Shown: in pieces, positions 24,586-49,329 of the stretch
Position numbering within the stretch: the stretch's first letter is position 1
How the letters are laid out: each line of letters starts with the position of its first letter
From: Apostichopus japonicus
Lineage: Eukaryota > Echinodermata > Holothuroidea > Aspidochirotida > Stichopodidae
Assembly (NCBI RefSeq): GCF_037975245.1
Contig: NC_092567.1
Coordinates: 26,673,376 to 26,737,375, forward strand
Direction of reading: 5' to 3'
Length of the DNA: 64,000 bases
Notes under the pieces: generated by a model
The model's input: only the letters and a program-made list of their open reading frames with translations
Database searches by the model: none
What the model was told of the DNA's origin: nothing
Translations under genes and position numbers: made by a program

Positions 24586-25260
24586 TGCGAGGTAAATGTT
24601 AAAACGGCTTGCCATACGAGCTACCCTCTCAAAATGACCTATATACTTACCCTCGAAAATACTTACATGACTATCTTGAATGACGCTATCTTCACACGGT
24701 AACAATAACACCTAGATGCCACCAATCATATGACGGTCCATCGAGGTAAATGAATCATTCACCTCGCTGTGACGGTCTAGGTTGGGCTGATTGTATAGCT
24801 TCCGCGTCAAATTAACAAACTCCCAAAGTAAGTGAAATTTCGGCACAACAGCTCAGCTCTACCGTGTAAAATAGCGTTTTTGTGTGGACACTATATATTG
24901 CGCATAGCTCGTTCGAACATATGTTGTTTTGTACATAAAGGGCTCGATACTATATCCAGTTTATAATAACACTCACATGATGTTTGATCATCAGTAAATA
25001 CGTAACAATGCTATTTGTGCGAACAATAACACAGTGACAAAGAAACTTACCACAATCTGCACGCTCGTGAGAACTTCACTGTGATTTGCTCGTTCAGGTG
25101 ATATGTTCCAAGCTATATGCCTACTTGTACAAAATTTGACTGACTAAATCAAGCAAAGACTGAAAGAGTATTGGAACAGTTTAAAGACATTTCTTTGAAC
25201 GGCTGATCCGACTACACATAGTATTCAAGTATTAATCGTCGTGTAGCTTTAACTTTAAAA

Positions 25261-37192
<11,932 letters not shown>

Positions 37193-37470
37193 ATTACTAA
37201 GAGACAAACATCCCTTAAACTTTCTCCTCCACTAATTAACAAGCTTAATTTTTTTTATGAAGCAGTAGATTTCTAAATTTCTTATTCAATGAATATACAA
37301 TGAAGTGTATTATTGGTGCAGGTTTGTAAGTAATATTGATTATCATTCAGAACTTTTAATGGAAATTCGTAGTGAAACGCTTATTTCGCAGCACCCTAAG
37401 TTGAGTTTTTTTTCTCTTATCGGGTCGTCTTTAGACTGTGTACATGTAAGCAGAAGGTATTTGTACTTGT

Positions 37471-37476
37471 AATAAA
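37471..37476 (+). promoter_or_regulatory. ctsd: Candidate poly(A) signal for ctsd
   Basis: AATAAA about 280 bp after the stop codon. A second AATAAA at 37795-37800 could give a longer 3' UTR. Confidence 0.4.
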
Positions 37477-38924
37477 GAGTTGAAGTCGGAAACATACATT
37501 TGTGGTTACAGACATTAGCTTTTGAAAGAAGCATTTCGATATTAAGAGTACAACCTTGATACATAGAGAATCGTAATTCACAGCATTAAAAGGCTTGTTA
37601 TGTTCAATGAACTATATCATAGTTGGATGGCTAGAGGTGCTGAGTAATATTTCAGACTTAAAACTTTATTTAGTAAGTTCAAATGGTAGTTTGTTATCAA
37701 AAATTAAGAGTATAAGACCCCTCCCCTTAGACCACTCCCCTTAAACCACTCCCATTAACTGCTAACCCGGATGATGTAACAATGTATCATTTGCAATAAA
37801 AAATGCAGTTTTTGATGCTTTGTTAATTTGAATTATTTTGGGACTCATTTGTGGAAGAATATTAACCTCCATCTTGTGGAAATCAAAGCAAACTGTTGCT
37901 ATTTTGTGTTACTTAGGCAAAAATGAATGTGAAATGTGAAATCTCATGGAGGGTGACCGGGACAGATTTATGTATTGTGAAAATTGTCCTTGGCCTTTCG
38001 AGTGGGGGGGGGGGATGATGATAGAAATATATTAAACTCAAGCAGGCATTCCTCTTCCACTTTTGGTTAGAAACAATAGCTTTTAAAATGAACCTTTAAC
38101 ATAGTAGCTATTATTACCTTACCTATTGATGAATTTTGAGCCAGTAAGTGGAAATGGCCTGCTGAATTCTTTCATTTTCTTTCAACGTTAAACTAAGTTT
38201 CTCTGAACATCTAAACACTTTTTTAGCACTTTACTTTTGGCTCTTTTTGTCATAATAGATACTTCCTGTTAGGAATTATGGGTAATCCATTGTTTTAATT
38301 GCGATTGTTTCCACTCATTGTTCAAGCTTATAATGCCTGACTGACTGACTATGGTCTATCATGTGGGGGGGGTCTGTTGTTATGAGGGATAGGAGGAGCC
38401 TACTGTTTGACTGATGCTGAGGTGTTAGCTTAGCTGCTACTGAATTTCGTATTTCTCATTTAAAGTAATCAAATTCATTCAAGTTGGATTCCTTTCTTTC
38501 ACAAACTGAAAGAAATGTTTGACAAGATTGAATAAATTACTTTCGCCTATGTGTTGGGATTGTTGATTTTCTTTAGATTCACTTTAGTGCAAATTTATAT
38601 AAATTCATTGTATTTCTTCAGTTTTCTTTTGCTCAGGAATTATTTTACTGATGTTGATCAGGGCAGAAGAGAAGGAGGCTGCTCCCCCTTCCCCTACCTC
38701 CCCCCAAAACTTGTAAAAGATATATGCATCGATGCAGTAGGGCACTAAAAATCCTTTCTCCCCCACCCCTCCCCCTTACCAAAAGTTTGAAGAAAAAGGT
38801 CTGTAGGACATTTCAACATTTCACTACTTGGCTACTATGGTAATGCTGTCAGCTAACCTGTAATTGCTGTCCCTCTTTCCACGGCTAAAGACAGTCTGCT
38901 ATCTCAACCTTTAAAGGTTGGTCC

Positions 38925-39290
38925 ATTGCTGGTTGGAGATGGGGCTGCCATTTATACCCTCAATTTGGGTCCCTTCCTGGTTGGAGATGGGCTGCCATTT
39001 ATACCCTTAATTGTGGGTCCCTCCCTGGTTAAAGATGGGCTGCCATTTATACCCTCAATTGTGGGTCCCTTCCTGGTTAAAGATGGGCTGCCATTTGTAC
39101 CCTCAATTATGGGTCCCTCCCTGGTTAAAGATGTGTTGTCATTTATACCCTCAATGGGGTCCCTCCCTGGTTAAAGATGGGCTGTCATACCCTCAATTGT
39201 GGGTCCCTCCCTGGTTAAAGATGAGCTGCCATTTTTACCCTCAATTGTGGGTCCCTTCCTGCTCGGAGATGGGCTGCCTCCTGATGTGAT
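38925..39290. repeat. ~47-48-bp minisatellite, ~7 copies
   Basis: GGTTAAAGATGGGCTGCCAT and GGGTCCCTCCCTGGTT recur about every 48 bp, with shortened units near 39150-39190. Multiple frames stay open across it, producing spurious ORFs. Confidence 0.92.
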
Positions 39291-40684
39291 AAAATCATTG
39301 AAAATAATACATTGTTGAGTTCAGTTCGATATCATTTAATTGTTTTACCTAAACAGTGCGCGAGTCTTCACTCACTTTAATTCTATTTTCTATCTAGTAT
39401 AAGATAACCCTTTCATAAAAATGAGCATCTTTTGTTGTTTGATTTTGGTATGCAATGGTAATCTTAAGAAGTTTTTGATTTAAAGTATTCACAGGTTTTG
39501 TAATGTTCTATCTTCTTTAATCATCAAATATAGTTTGTTATGAATAAAATTTTGTTTTCCTTCTTATCTCTGGCATTCTTTATGTTTCTGTGAGGAGTTG
39601 GGGGTGGGGGGGGGGCTAAAGAGCATGTTGTCCCCAGAAATCCCCATGTAGGCGCATCCTTAGAAGATCTCACGGGAGGTCCTTGCCCAAGCGCAATAAC
39701 TATCCACATCAGTGGCGGAGATTTCTTGTCAGAAGTGGGGGGGTTGCAGGCCATTGATGAAATAAAAAGTCATAACTGCTGGCTCACTATCTAAGTGGAG
39801 CGCCACCATAAGTTGGCGCGAAGTGCACAAGAATTTTTTGGCAAATATTGCCTCCCAGATTGCAGTAAATGACACTGCCCAGGCCTTGAAAAGCTGCATT
39901 TAACCAGGGGCGTATGCAGGATTTTCTAACCCGGGGGCGCGTATTACTATCTAAGCGGAGCGCCACCATTGGTTGGCGCGCAGCGTACAAGCAAATTTCT
40001 GGTTTTGGTACCCCCAGATCACCGGAAATGGCACTTCTCGGGCTTGAAACTGACGAACCATGTGTACACTTTTGCCTGAGAACCGAGTTTCTTCCAAATA
40101 CTTTTTTTCTCATCTATAACCTTTTTGAAGATTGTCACCAGTCACACATCATGTTCGACTTCATCACATATCCTGTGGATCATTGCTTTTGTAGGTGATT
40201 CTTCATCGCGGCCCACAATATCCGTCAGCCCCACTGTTCAGAATTTGAAAATTCACAATTCTCGTGAATAAATTCACTTCAAAACATACCCATAATGTTG
40301 CACAAAATATCATCTATGGACAACCGATATAGAAAAACCTCCTTCAAACCCTAACAGACGGGTCAAAATTGCACGAGTATGATGAAGTATGATGAAGAAT
40401 GTAGGTTAGGGAATTTTCGAAAATTCAGACGGCCAAAAAAATTTCGTTGAAGGAAATAAAAATATTCCAGACCGAACACTACACACATCGTCAGTTTTGA
40501 GCATGGGCGCAGATCAGTCTTGGATAATGGTGGGGACGCGTGTCTGTTCTATGACACTATCTAAGCGGAGCGCGACCATGGGTTCGCGCGTAGCGTACGA
40601 TTTTTTGGGCAAATATACCTCCCAGATCGCCGGAAATAACACTTCCCAGACCTAATGATGCTCCTAAACCTCCTTAAGTTTTAG

Positions 40685-42400
40685 CAGAGTTGTCAACAAG
40701 TCCCTAGCTGCAAGTCTCAAGTCAAGTCTCAAGTCACCTTGAAAATTTTGAGCGAGTTTCAAGTCAAGTCTCAAGTCTTTGGAGGTCGAGTCTCGAGTCA
40801 AGTCTCAAGTCCCTATGAGCAAGTCCCAAGTCAAGTCTCAAGTCTTTGAAGTTTGAATACAATGATGCAGGCTACGAATAATGTAACAGTGTTCCAGGAA
40901 ACTGAGGAAAGCAAATAAAAGTTATTGTTACAATCATGGGCGTCAGCAGGTTTCAGAAAGTGAGGGGGACACTATACTATCTAAGCGGAGCGCCAAGATT
41001 GGTTGGCGCGTAGCGTACCAGAAAATTTTGGGTACATAAGACCCCCTAGATCGCAGAAGACGGCCTTCCTGAGTCGTTTTTAGTTACATCAGAACCAGAT
41101 CTGTGAGGAGAAATTTTGTCTCACAAAACTAAATTCCGACAGAAAGTACTGGTAGAAAGAACCGTTGTTTACGTGGGTTCTAGGCCTAATTTCGGTAGTT
41201 TGGTATCATATAATATCCTGCATACAGGCAGAATACTGTCTGTAGGGCCTAAAATATATGATATTACCTTCCTGGTGGGGTCATCGCCTTGTTTTCAAGT
41301 TGAAATGCGCCGTTGTTTTCTCTGATTCACAGTGTAGGGCAAGGGGAATTCCATTTCTGGCGAGAAGGGGTGCTTCCACAAAACACTCTAAAACATCGTT
41401 CAAACATCGCACAAACTTTTATCAGAGGTCTCGGACGAAGCGGGGAGGGTGAATATCGGAGGAAGGGGGATAAAGGGCCAAGCACTGTTCTAATTTCCAG
41501 TGCAATTCATTGATAATGATTCTTAAGTTAGATTCTACTTGAATCAGCTCAGCAATTGTGATAGAAAATCGCGCATATGCATGTGATTTTTTTTAATAAC
41601 TGCTCTGAAAAGTGGGTGGGACAAATGATATGATATCCCCTCCACTTTTGAAAGTGGGGGGGACATGTCCCCCCCCCCCGTCCCCCACCTGTTGACGCCC
41701 ATGGTTACAATTGAATACATGTGTTTGTATCCAAACGAAACTATCTTCGGAATTGGTACGTACGCCGCCATAATTGTGATTGCAGCATACAGATGGAATC
41801 GGGGCTACCAGATGAAATCAATGCTTTGCGGCCAAATTGATTTTTTACGCCAAAATAAATTCAGACAAAACTCAGTCAAACAATGACCGAAATTCTGCCA
41901 AATTTTCGGCTGCTGAACACTAGAATTATGTGGTATAAATTAAACAGCCGAATAGCAAAACCGGGGCACACGCCACGGAACAAATCACCTCAAAATTTGC
42001 TAGCCACTGTTTTATTGAAAAAGGCCAACTTTCAGGCAAACAGCAGCCCTGGATGGAATATTCAACCAAGCCAATGGTAGTTATGGTAACGCCTGTAGTC
42101 GTCGTTGGGCGCTCGTATTTCCAGCGTACACGAAACCATAATTATTTATTATCAATATCAACTTATGAAGTTATTTAATGATTAAAAAATTGTGAAATAC
42201 AAACAAGTCTCTAGTAGAAAAACCGAGTCTTTTGAAGGCAAGTCTCAAGTCAAGTCCCAAGTCTTTGCTAACTTTTTGGGCAAGTCTCAAGTCAAGTCCC
42301 AAGTCTCTGACAGCCGAGTCTCGAGTCGAGTCTCAAGTCCTAAAATTTGCGACTCGAGTCGGACTCGAGTCCGAGTCCCTGACTCGAGTCCCCAACTCTG
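40685..42400. mobile_element. Level 3 hAT-like element with CAAGTCTC subterminal repeats
   Basis: The left end CAGAGTTGTCAACAAGTCCC and right end ACTCGAGTCCCCAACTCTG are inverted. The 8-bp duplication AGTTTTAG is exact (40677-40684 and 42401-42408). Both ends carry direct arrays of CAAGTCTCAAGT and CGAGTCTCGAGT motifs (about 40700-40855 and 42205-42390), a pattern of repeated subterminal motifs such as transposases bind in other hAT elements (inference here). Confidence 0.87.
40935..41703. mobile_element. Innermost (level 4) hAT-like MITE, 769 bp
   Basis: Ends CATGGGCGTCAGCAGGT and ACCTGTTGACGCCCATG are near-perfect inverted repeats with an exact 8-bp duplication GTTACAAT (40927-40934 and 41704-41711). 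It has one core module near 40975-41075. It is the youngest of the four. Confidence 0.9.
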
Positions 42401-43731
42401 AGTTTTAGATCTCATGGCTTAGAAATTTAGTTTGGAGAAATACATGGGCGTCTGCAGAAAGAAAATCAGGGGACAAATAATCCAAGTAGACTTTTGTATA
42501 TACGATGGGTCTGGGGTCCTCTCCCAGAAAACAAATATAGACTGCCGCAAATGCGATTTCCGTCCTATATTTAACAACTGTGGATAAAATACAATAAAAT
42601 GAAACTGCTGCATGTCATTTGCACAATGCTGGATCAAACTGCGCCAAAGTTCAATACAGGGGAACTTGAAATGCAGCTATTGGTCAAGACAAATTGGTGG
42701 GGACACGGTATATCATGTCCCCACTACTGAAAAAGTTGGTGGGGACGCGTCCCGCTGTCCTCACCAGGATCTGCGCCCATGGTTTGGAGGCTGTTTATCG
42801 TGGAACGCCATTTTCATGCTCACTGATATGATGTGATATCTGCTGTTTGCTTTACAAATTCGAATAATTTTGTCACTGTTCCTCTTTCTCTTCCCGTTTT
42901 CTTGCCGTATTTTCTACTCCATCCTTTTCTCTCTTTCTTCTTTTTCTTTTCCTTCCTTCACCTCGTTGAAGTTGGCAAGTGTATACAATTCCAAAGCTAT
43001 TCAACAGCAACAAAACGTTATTTTGTGTATGTCTGTTGTGGGGTGAAGTTAGCGCTATGAGCTACAAGTTCCAATGCGCAAGGTGGGGGGAAAGGGGCTA
43101 GAAATAATGTGTGGGTCAATTCTAACTCGGTTTTCGGTCGTTAATTGTTGATGTAGCCTACCAGGTAAACGGTAGAAATGACTTTAACAATTTCAAATTT
43201 AATAATTTGATTTATTAAGCCATTTGGAGCACATAACTTAGGCTATAACAGAACATTACTGGCAAAAACTTGGGGGGGTTGATTGTGTGGGCCAACCCCC
43301 CCTCTTCAAAAAGTGGCGGGGTTAAAACCCCCCCCCCCCCAACCCCCCCTGTTTCTCCGCCACTGATCCACATTAAGACTTCTCTCAAACCATGAATAAA
43401 ACGGAGAGTCAATTTCTAGATATGTACTTAGGAACCACTTGCTGCAATAATTCTACATTTGTCAAACTGTTGATAAATTGGAAAGGCACTTGTAGGGCAT
43501 CTCGGTCAAATCTTTAACTTTTATGTCCAGCACTTCAGAGGCCAGGGACATTTGTTTGTGTACTGTGGGGAGGGGGGTGGAGATATTAATTTGTCCAGGG
43601 GAAGGGTACCCTCTCCCTTTTGAGAAATTTTGGTGCAATTGAAGGAGCTTACATGCAAAATGGTGCTATATTTTGCAACTCTAAAAACAAGATGAAACTT
43701 TGTCGACTGTTTAGGTTGTACTGCATATTCA

Positions 43732-43733
<2 letters not shown>

Positions 43734-43792
<59 letters not shown>
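43734..43792. repeat. (TA)n microsatellite
   Basis: About 29 uninterrupted TA dinucleotides. No other feature. Confidence 0.97.
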
Positions 43793-43794
<2 letters not shown>

Positions 43795-45249
43795 CCTGTG
43801 TAGACTAGAATGGTCGTATACTATCCAGCTAATGAGGTAGGGGAGAGCTGGGTCCCCGGGTTTGTTTTCCTGGAGGGATAAAACCACCAGAAGTATACGT
43901 GGTTGTTCCAATGTCAGAGTCACGGAGAGCCAGGACCAGAGCACCAGGGACAGCTGTGGTCCCAAGCCCATTTTTTTCACCGTTGTTGTTACACTTACTA
44001 GCATATAATGCAAAAGAGAATATACTATTCTTTTCCATATTTTCCCTGCGGACCCGCAGGCTCGTCAATCATGCTGCGGAAAGAGATCTTATCTCTCCAG
44101 ATATATCTTACAGAGGTTTTTCATTAAACACCGCACCCCCCCCCCCCCCACACCCACATCTCTCTCTTTTTTCTCTTTCATCTCTGAGGCAACAAAGATC
44201 ATAAGAAAGTAAGTGTATATTTCTGCCACTCACATTTGCTATTAAGGATTCAATCCCAGGCGCAGTGCTACTGGTTATTATTCATGAGCATTTTTGTATT
44301 ATCAAAATGAATGCCAGACAATCAAATGATCTACTATATATTTACTACCTCGTTATACGTCTACTCGTCTCAAAATGTCAAGGTCGAGGTTTTGACGTGA
44401 TAATGAAAAATATATATGGAACAATGATATTCGAAAGGTTCGGAAAAGTAGAAATTTTGACGTAAAATAGTCAACATTTCCCATTAGTATCTAGAAGGCT
44501 TCTGGTGAAGACCCAAGTGATTTGTCTGCCCTTACTCCCCCACCCCCCCCCCCCCTGACCATTTTGGTAACCTCCTATGCCACTGATCTGCTTTCACAAA
44601 CTTGTACAAAATATCACAAATATAGGCTGCAGTTCATTTTGTGTTCTAATACTCAACTTTTTGCACATGCCCTGAATAAGGCTTTTCTGATATTTCGCTC
44701 TGCTAATGTACTGCTGATAATTACCATGGAGATGAATGCAGCAAGTCGAATAATTTCTACTGGATGAGCGATCAAAACATTGTTCGCTCCTAAATTGCTC
44801 TCAGTCTGAAAGCAACCGTAAAATCATACTGAACGCCTCATCCAACTTACAGTCAACTTAAGGTTATCAACTATTGGCACTCTATAATAACTTAAACACA
44901 CTTCTCAATCATACAACTTCCTAGGCCTAAACTCACGCACAGCGTTTAACATTACTGTCAAGTGCACACAAACATATGAGCCATATTTTTGCTGGAGAAC
45001 CCCAACTTGCAAATACATGAAGATCGCAATGAAGCCCTCCGTCAGTTGGGATTCTGTGGACTGACCAAACCAGGAGACTGGCAGCGGACTCGTGCAGTGT
45101 AAGAATATACAACAAAGTTAGTATGAGTACACGTAGAGTACCTTTCCGGGTAGAAATGCGTACTAGTTCGAGGAAAAGTAAAACCTAGTCTACCTAGACT
45201 TGCTCTAGGAGTATCTGCATGAGACTTTAAAATACCTCTACTAAGAGAA

Positions 45250-45632
45250 CAAATCCATGAGTACTAGTATGCGAGAACACTGACAACCATTCTAGAATAC
45301 GGGTACAGAGTACAAATCCATGAGTACCAGTATGCGAGTACACTGACAACCATTCTAGAATACGGGTACAGAGTACAAATCCATGAGTACCAGTATGCGA
45401 GTACACTGACAACCATTCTAGAATACGGATACAGAGTACAAATCCATGAGTACCAGTATGCGAGTACACTGACAACCATTCTAGAATACGGGTACAGAGT
45501 ACAAATCCATGAGTACCAGTATGCGAGTACACTGACAACCATTCTAGAATACGGGTACAGAGTACAAATCCATGAGTACCAGTATGCGAGTACACTGACA
45601 ACCATTCTAGAATACGGGTACAGAGTACAAAT
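45250..45632. repeat. 63-bp minisatellite, 6 copies
   Basis: TGACAACCATTCTAGAATAC recurs every 63 bp from 45281. Since 63 is divisible by three, overlapping minus-strand frames stay open for more than 110 codons and look like a repetitive protein. I regard these as by-products because there is no start context, splice signal or similarity to support them. Confidence 0.95.
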
Positions 45633-48052
45633 TCACTACTAGTCTCATGCTAGAATGTAAGTTCGTTTGCACAAGAGAAACCTATATATGACAGTACAAG
45701 ACCAAACCGGAAGTCTAACCGGAAAAAAAGAGACACGCATTGAGACTACACTAAACTGTATCCCATCTGTGCCTTACAGGAAACCTATTATATATACCTG
45801 GGGATACCATAATCATTTTACCAATCCTATTAGCTTACATCAGAATAATCCTGGGTGGATGGGTGCGTATATTCCATCAATACTGACATTGTGGGACAAT
45901 AGCATCATAATACATCATGTTACATGTGGGTAGGTTGGGCAGGTCGGGGGATTAAGCTGTTTGTTCAAGTTTCATGAACATGATCGTGTCCGTCATTGGT
46001 TTTTGTCGTAATTATGTAGATAATGTTGAGAGTTCTTAAGTTAAAGTCCTTCACCCACCAAGCCCTAGTGAAAATAAAGAAATGATCCCAGACACCGAAG
46101 ACAGGGAGTACGTATCATTACTCGAAAAGTTTTGACTGATTATCTTAACAGCTTATTGAAGTAAAAAAATATGTTCGGCTTTGAAATGACCCCACTTCTC
46201 ACAGACCTTTTCGAAACTCTTTCCCCTCACCGACTTCCACCCCCGCCCCCTCGTCCCCCAAAACAAACATTTATCGGACCCTTATAGGGGTCAGCGGACC
46301 TCGGGTGGAGAAAGATGAAACTTCACTGGATCATTAACCTGGTCGTTGCAACACGACTAATGCAATTATTTCTTCTCTAAATTGATTAAAATTTCCTTCT
46401 CGCAAAAAAGCATTGCCTGGTTCACTACCCTTAAATATTCTACTCGTTTCGAGTAAATGTCTCTTCAAGGAGGATGAGGATTTAATGAATAAAACTAGAC
46501 GGGATAAAATTCAATTTACAAGTATTGACCAATCGATAAAATGTCTTTTTTTATATGTCAGAGTGTATTTACTCATTGCCGACTACAATGTCCAGCATAT
46601 AAAACAATAGCACATATCCTACGGTAAGGGACCCTTGTTGATTTCATTTTATTACACGAAATGTAAGTGATATTACCAGCTATTAATGCAGATATTTTTA
46701 TGGCCATCAAATGTCAGTTCTTTAAATCGTTTCCTCAACACCTGTTTGAACGTAGCGGCCATTAAGAGTAGCCACTAACAGCAGCCAATAGTGTATACAT
46801 CAACGTTACACGCCGTTGGCCACTGATGTTTGTACACTGTGACGAGCGCATGGTACGCTGTGGCGGGAAAGTGGAACCCCAGCAGCCACTATGGGCAGCC
46901 TAAATTAGCGGACAATTACAAGACTTTACTTTTTCTTAACTGTTTTAAAGCGATAATAATTCACGCTATGCATCAATGAGGCTTCCTCAACGCCGTTTAA
47001 CTGTGGAAGTCATCGGTAGAATCTACCTTAATTAGTTACATCAACCATGCGATAAGGGACTGACTCGAATCGAAAAGTATACTCTAGGACTTTCATCTAT
47101 TACTATTGGAATTTGGAATATTCCTGTCTTAGGTGAGATGTTTTCTTAATTTGTCACACAATAAATGATTTCTATATTGCCTTCTTTTCAATGTGTGTAC
47201 TAATTGAGTTAGTATCCAGTGTAAGTGTAAAATGTATAGGCCTATAGCGAATTGTTCATGGAATCTTGAAACGTGCCTTAACGCATTGCACATTTTTTAT
47301 GATGAGACTGCGCTAAGTATAGTTACTTTGGTCAAATTGGGCCTATTTACTATTTACCCGTATTTTGGTAACCATCTCTCTGACCATGGCATGATGTATT
47401 TTGAACATGTAACCATGCATTGACCTACGTCTAAGCGGGCTATGGCTAAGTAGTAAAATTGGTTTATTCTTTCATTGGTAAAGTTTATGCAAAGACCTAA
47501 TATTGTCATTTCTGATGCGATTTTGGAGAACAAAAAGTAACGGAATATGTTTTCAGATATCTTATTATAATTTTCTTCTTTAGCTGACGATTTTTTTCAT
47601 CAGTATGTAGGAAATACAAACAGTGTGCAGCGAAATGCTACTGTTAAGTTAAGCACATAGCGCGGGATATAAGAATAGAGGGCGGACCCATATATACTAC
47701 CGCTGATACAAAACCGCTGTGCGGCCATTCGGACCCCGTCCGCCATTACCAAACCGGGCAAGACACAACACACTGTGCGCGTATGTTTGTACAAGATGTA
47801 AGACATGAGCTAGCTTAAACAAACCGTTGTGGGTTACTTTCGCCCCCCCCCCCTCTCATCTACAAAAGCCAAAAGAAGTAGGAAATGTGATCCACATCCT
47901 TCACAAAGTAAAAACATGACATTTATCTTACCTTCATATCAGCAAATCCGTGCGAATTTTCCTAAAGAATTTAATCCGGTATGAAATGGCGCCACGTACA
48001 AATGGTGACACGTAGATCGAAAGGGATGTTTCTTGTATGCATTCTTTACTTC

Positions 48053-49158
48053 CATGGGCGGCGATCCTGGGGGGGGGGGGAAGGGGGGATATATCCCCCC
48101 ATGAAAATGGGTGGAGGGGATGTAATACACCATATCCCCCCACCAAATGCCAGGGATAAGAATATTTTCATGCCTACATTTATGCATCATCGTTAATGTA
48201 CGGCTCTTTTATGTATGTATGGATGTGTGTATATTAGATCCTCCTGCAAGCAGGAACTCGCGAAGAAGCCTAATTGGCTTATCAAAGCCGCAAGCTGACC
48301 GAAGTCAGTCTCTCACATTCATATTTAACGTCCATGATTATGAATTGTTAATTGTCAACAACTCTGTAACTGGACGACATACATTAATCTGGGAGTGACT
48401 CGAACCGGGGACCTTATGATTGAAAGGCACCGGTGTTAACCACTGAGCTAACACTCCACTAAGCTAACACTCCACTCCACTTTTAGAGCTTCATTTCTCA
48501 CCTACCATAAACGCAGTGCGATCTTTTCAAATAAAGCGTCTTTATAAAGCAAGAATAGTTGACTGTAGGCTTCATTGGCCCTATAACAACAAAATGTATC
48601 ATTGCGCCCACGGTATTGATATAGTACATATATGCACCCCATAGGCCCTATAGTAGGCCTACACACGTACATGTTCCCTCGAACAGCTGAGAATCTCATG
48701 TTACCAGGGTAATGCTTAATACACGTTTCACCTGGATGCCCTAGCAATCGGTACCTAGGAATGTAACTATGTGTAATTGTGTATTGCATGTGTATAGGCC
48801 TATAAAAGCCTGCATGAGGCCATTTTCTTCATCGAATAATATAAAAGAACTCTCGAACATTCTAACGTAGCGCCTGAAACAAGATTGACAGGGGCAATTT
48901 TCCCAAAATAACAACCGAAATTTAAAAAAAAAAAGTATTTTGGATCCTGATTATAAGATATTTCGGACATTTTATCCCTATTTTAAAGTTGGGTATATGA
49001 CGCTTGGAAACCTCGGGAAGTGCCGTTTCCGGCCATCTAGAGGGTTTGTTAATCCCAAAATTTTCTTGTACGCTTCGCGCCAACTCATGGTGGCGCTACG
49101 CTTAGATAGTCAACAAGGTCATATCCCCCCCACTCGGAAGTATGGATCGCCGCCCATG
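48053..49158. mobile_element. hAT-like element, 1.1 kb, carrying a SINE
   Basis: Ends CATGGGCGGCGATCC and GGATCGCCGCCCATG are perfect inverted repeats, with the exact 8-bp duplication TTTACTTC (48045-48052 and 49159-49166). The right part holds the core module in inverted orientation (49017-49113). A tRNA-type SINE (48236-48459) lies inside. No transposase recognised. Confidence 0.9.
48236..48459 (-). mobile_element. tRNA-derived SINE, copy 1
   Basis: Read on the minus strand, the head has an A box in GTTAGCTCAGTGGTTAA and a B box GGTTCGAGTCA, the internal Pol III promoter arrangement of a tRNA. The body follows with a block common to both copies (GACTGACTTCGGTCAGCTTG) and ends at AGGATCT. 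The copy at 53054-53275 aligns along its whole length. A short extra duplicate of the head lies just beyond, at 48460-48476. Confidence 0.85.
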
Positions 49159-49329
49159 TTTACTTCAGAGAGTTTATGTGGCCACGTCAATGTTTGATAA
49201 GATCATTAGAATTTGAAGGAGCACAGCAAGCAACATGAAATATTACACAACAGTTAACACATGCATAATCATGGTTGCTGGTAGTTTCAAACAGGTTTGA
49301 AGTCTGAAACTAATCATGTACATTGGCGC

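Larger units (their letters stand above)
22594..24616. mobile_element. 2.0-kb transposon-like element with palindrome-array ends
   Basis: Inverted ends TATGGCAAGCCG...CGGCTTGCCATA match for about 70 bp with two or three mismatches, through AACATTTACCTCGC and GTCGAATACATTTCAC. CGAGCT is duplicated on both sides (22588-22593 and 24617-24622), implying a 6-bp target duplication. Inside each end is a long array of palindromes centred on CTTAAG. The middle section (about 23076-24075) has no transposase I recognise and includes a nested hAT-like MITE. I could not assign it to a superfamily. Confidence 0.85.
37193..39701. other. 3' flank of ctsd, no further gene recognised
   Basis: Probable 3' UTR followed by gene-free DNA. 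It contains C- and G-rich stretches near 37730, 38000 and 38680 that resemble decayed MITE interiors, but I could not pair their ends. A minisatellite lies at 38925-39290. Confidence 0.4.
40502..42781. mobile_element. Level 2 hAT-like element
   Basis: Ends CATGGGCGCAGATC and GATCTGCGCCCATG are perfect inverted repeats. Flanks GTTTTGAG (40494-40501) and GTTTGGAG (42782-42789) are an 8-bp duplication with one change. Without its insert it is about 0.56 kb. One core module lies near 40556-40660. Confidence 0.87.
39710..43365. mobile_element. Outermost (level 1) hAT-like element of a four-level nest
   Basis: Ends CAGTGGCGGAGA and TCTCCGCCACTG are perfect inverted repeats, with the exact 8-bp duplication ATCCACAT at 39702-39709 and 43366-43373. 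Removing the next element inside leaves about 1.37 kb. Its interior carries two core modules (39790-39895, 39942-40050) and long G/C runs at each end, and no recognisable transposase. Confidence 0.87.
43374..48044. other. Gene-poor intergenic DNA
   Basis: No exon with protein similarity was found. It contains a TA-dinucleotide microsatellite (43734-43792), poly-C runs near 44135 and 44540, a 63-bp minisatellite (45250-45632) and otherwise unremarkable AT-rich DNA. A 79-codon minus-strand ORF at 43829-44068 has no features I recognise. Confidence 0.4.

Noticed and set aside
43829-44068. 79-codon minus-strand ORF with a non-repetitive sequence
   Set aside because: No family recognised and no supporting splice partners. 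Left as unassigned.
45227-45605. Two overlapping minus-strand ORFs of 113-124 codons that look like a repetitive secreted protein
   Set aside because: They are frames through a 63-bp minisatellite, whose length is divisible by three, so open frames are expected. No start context, splice signals or family similarity.
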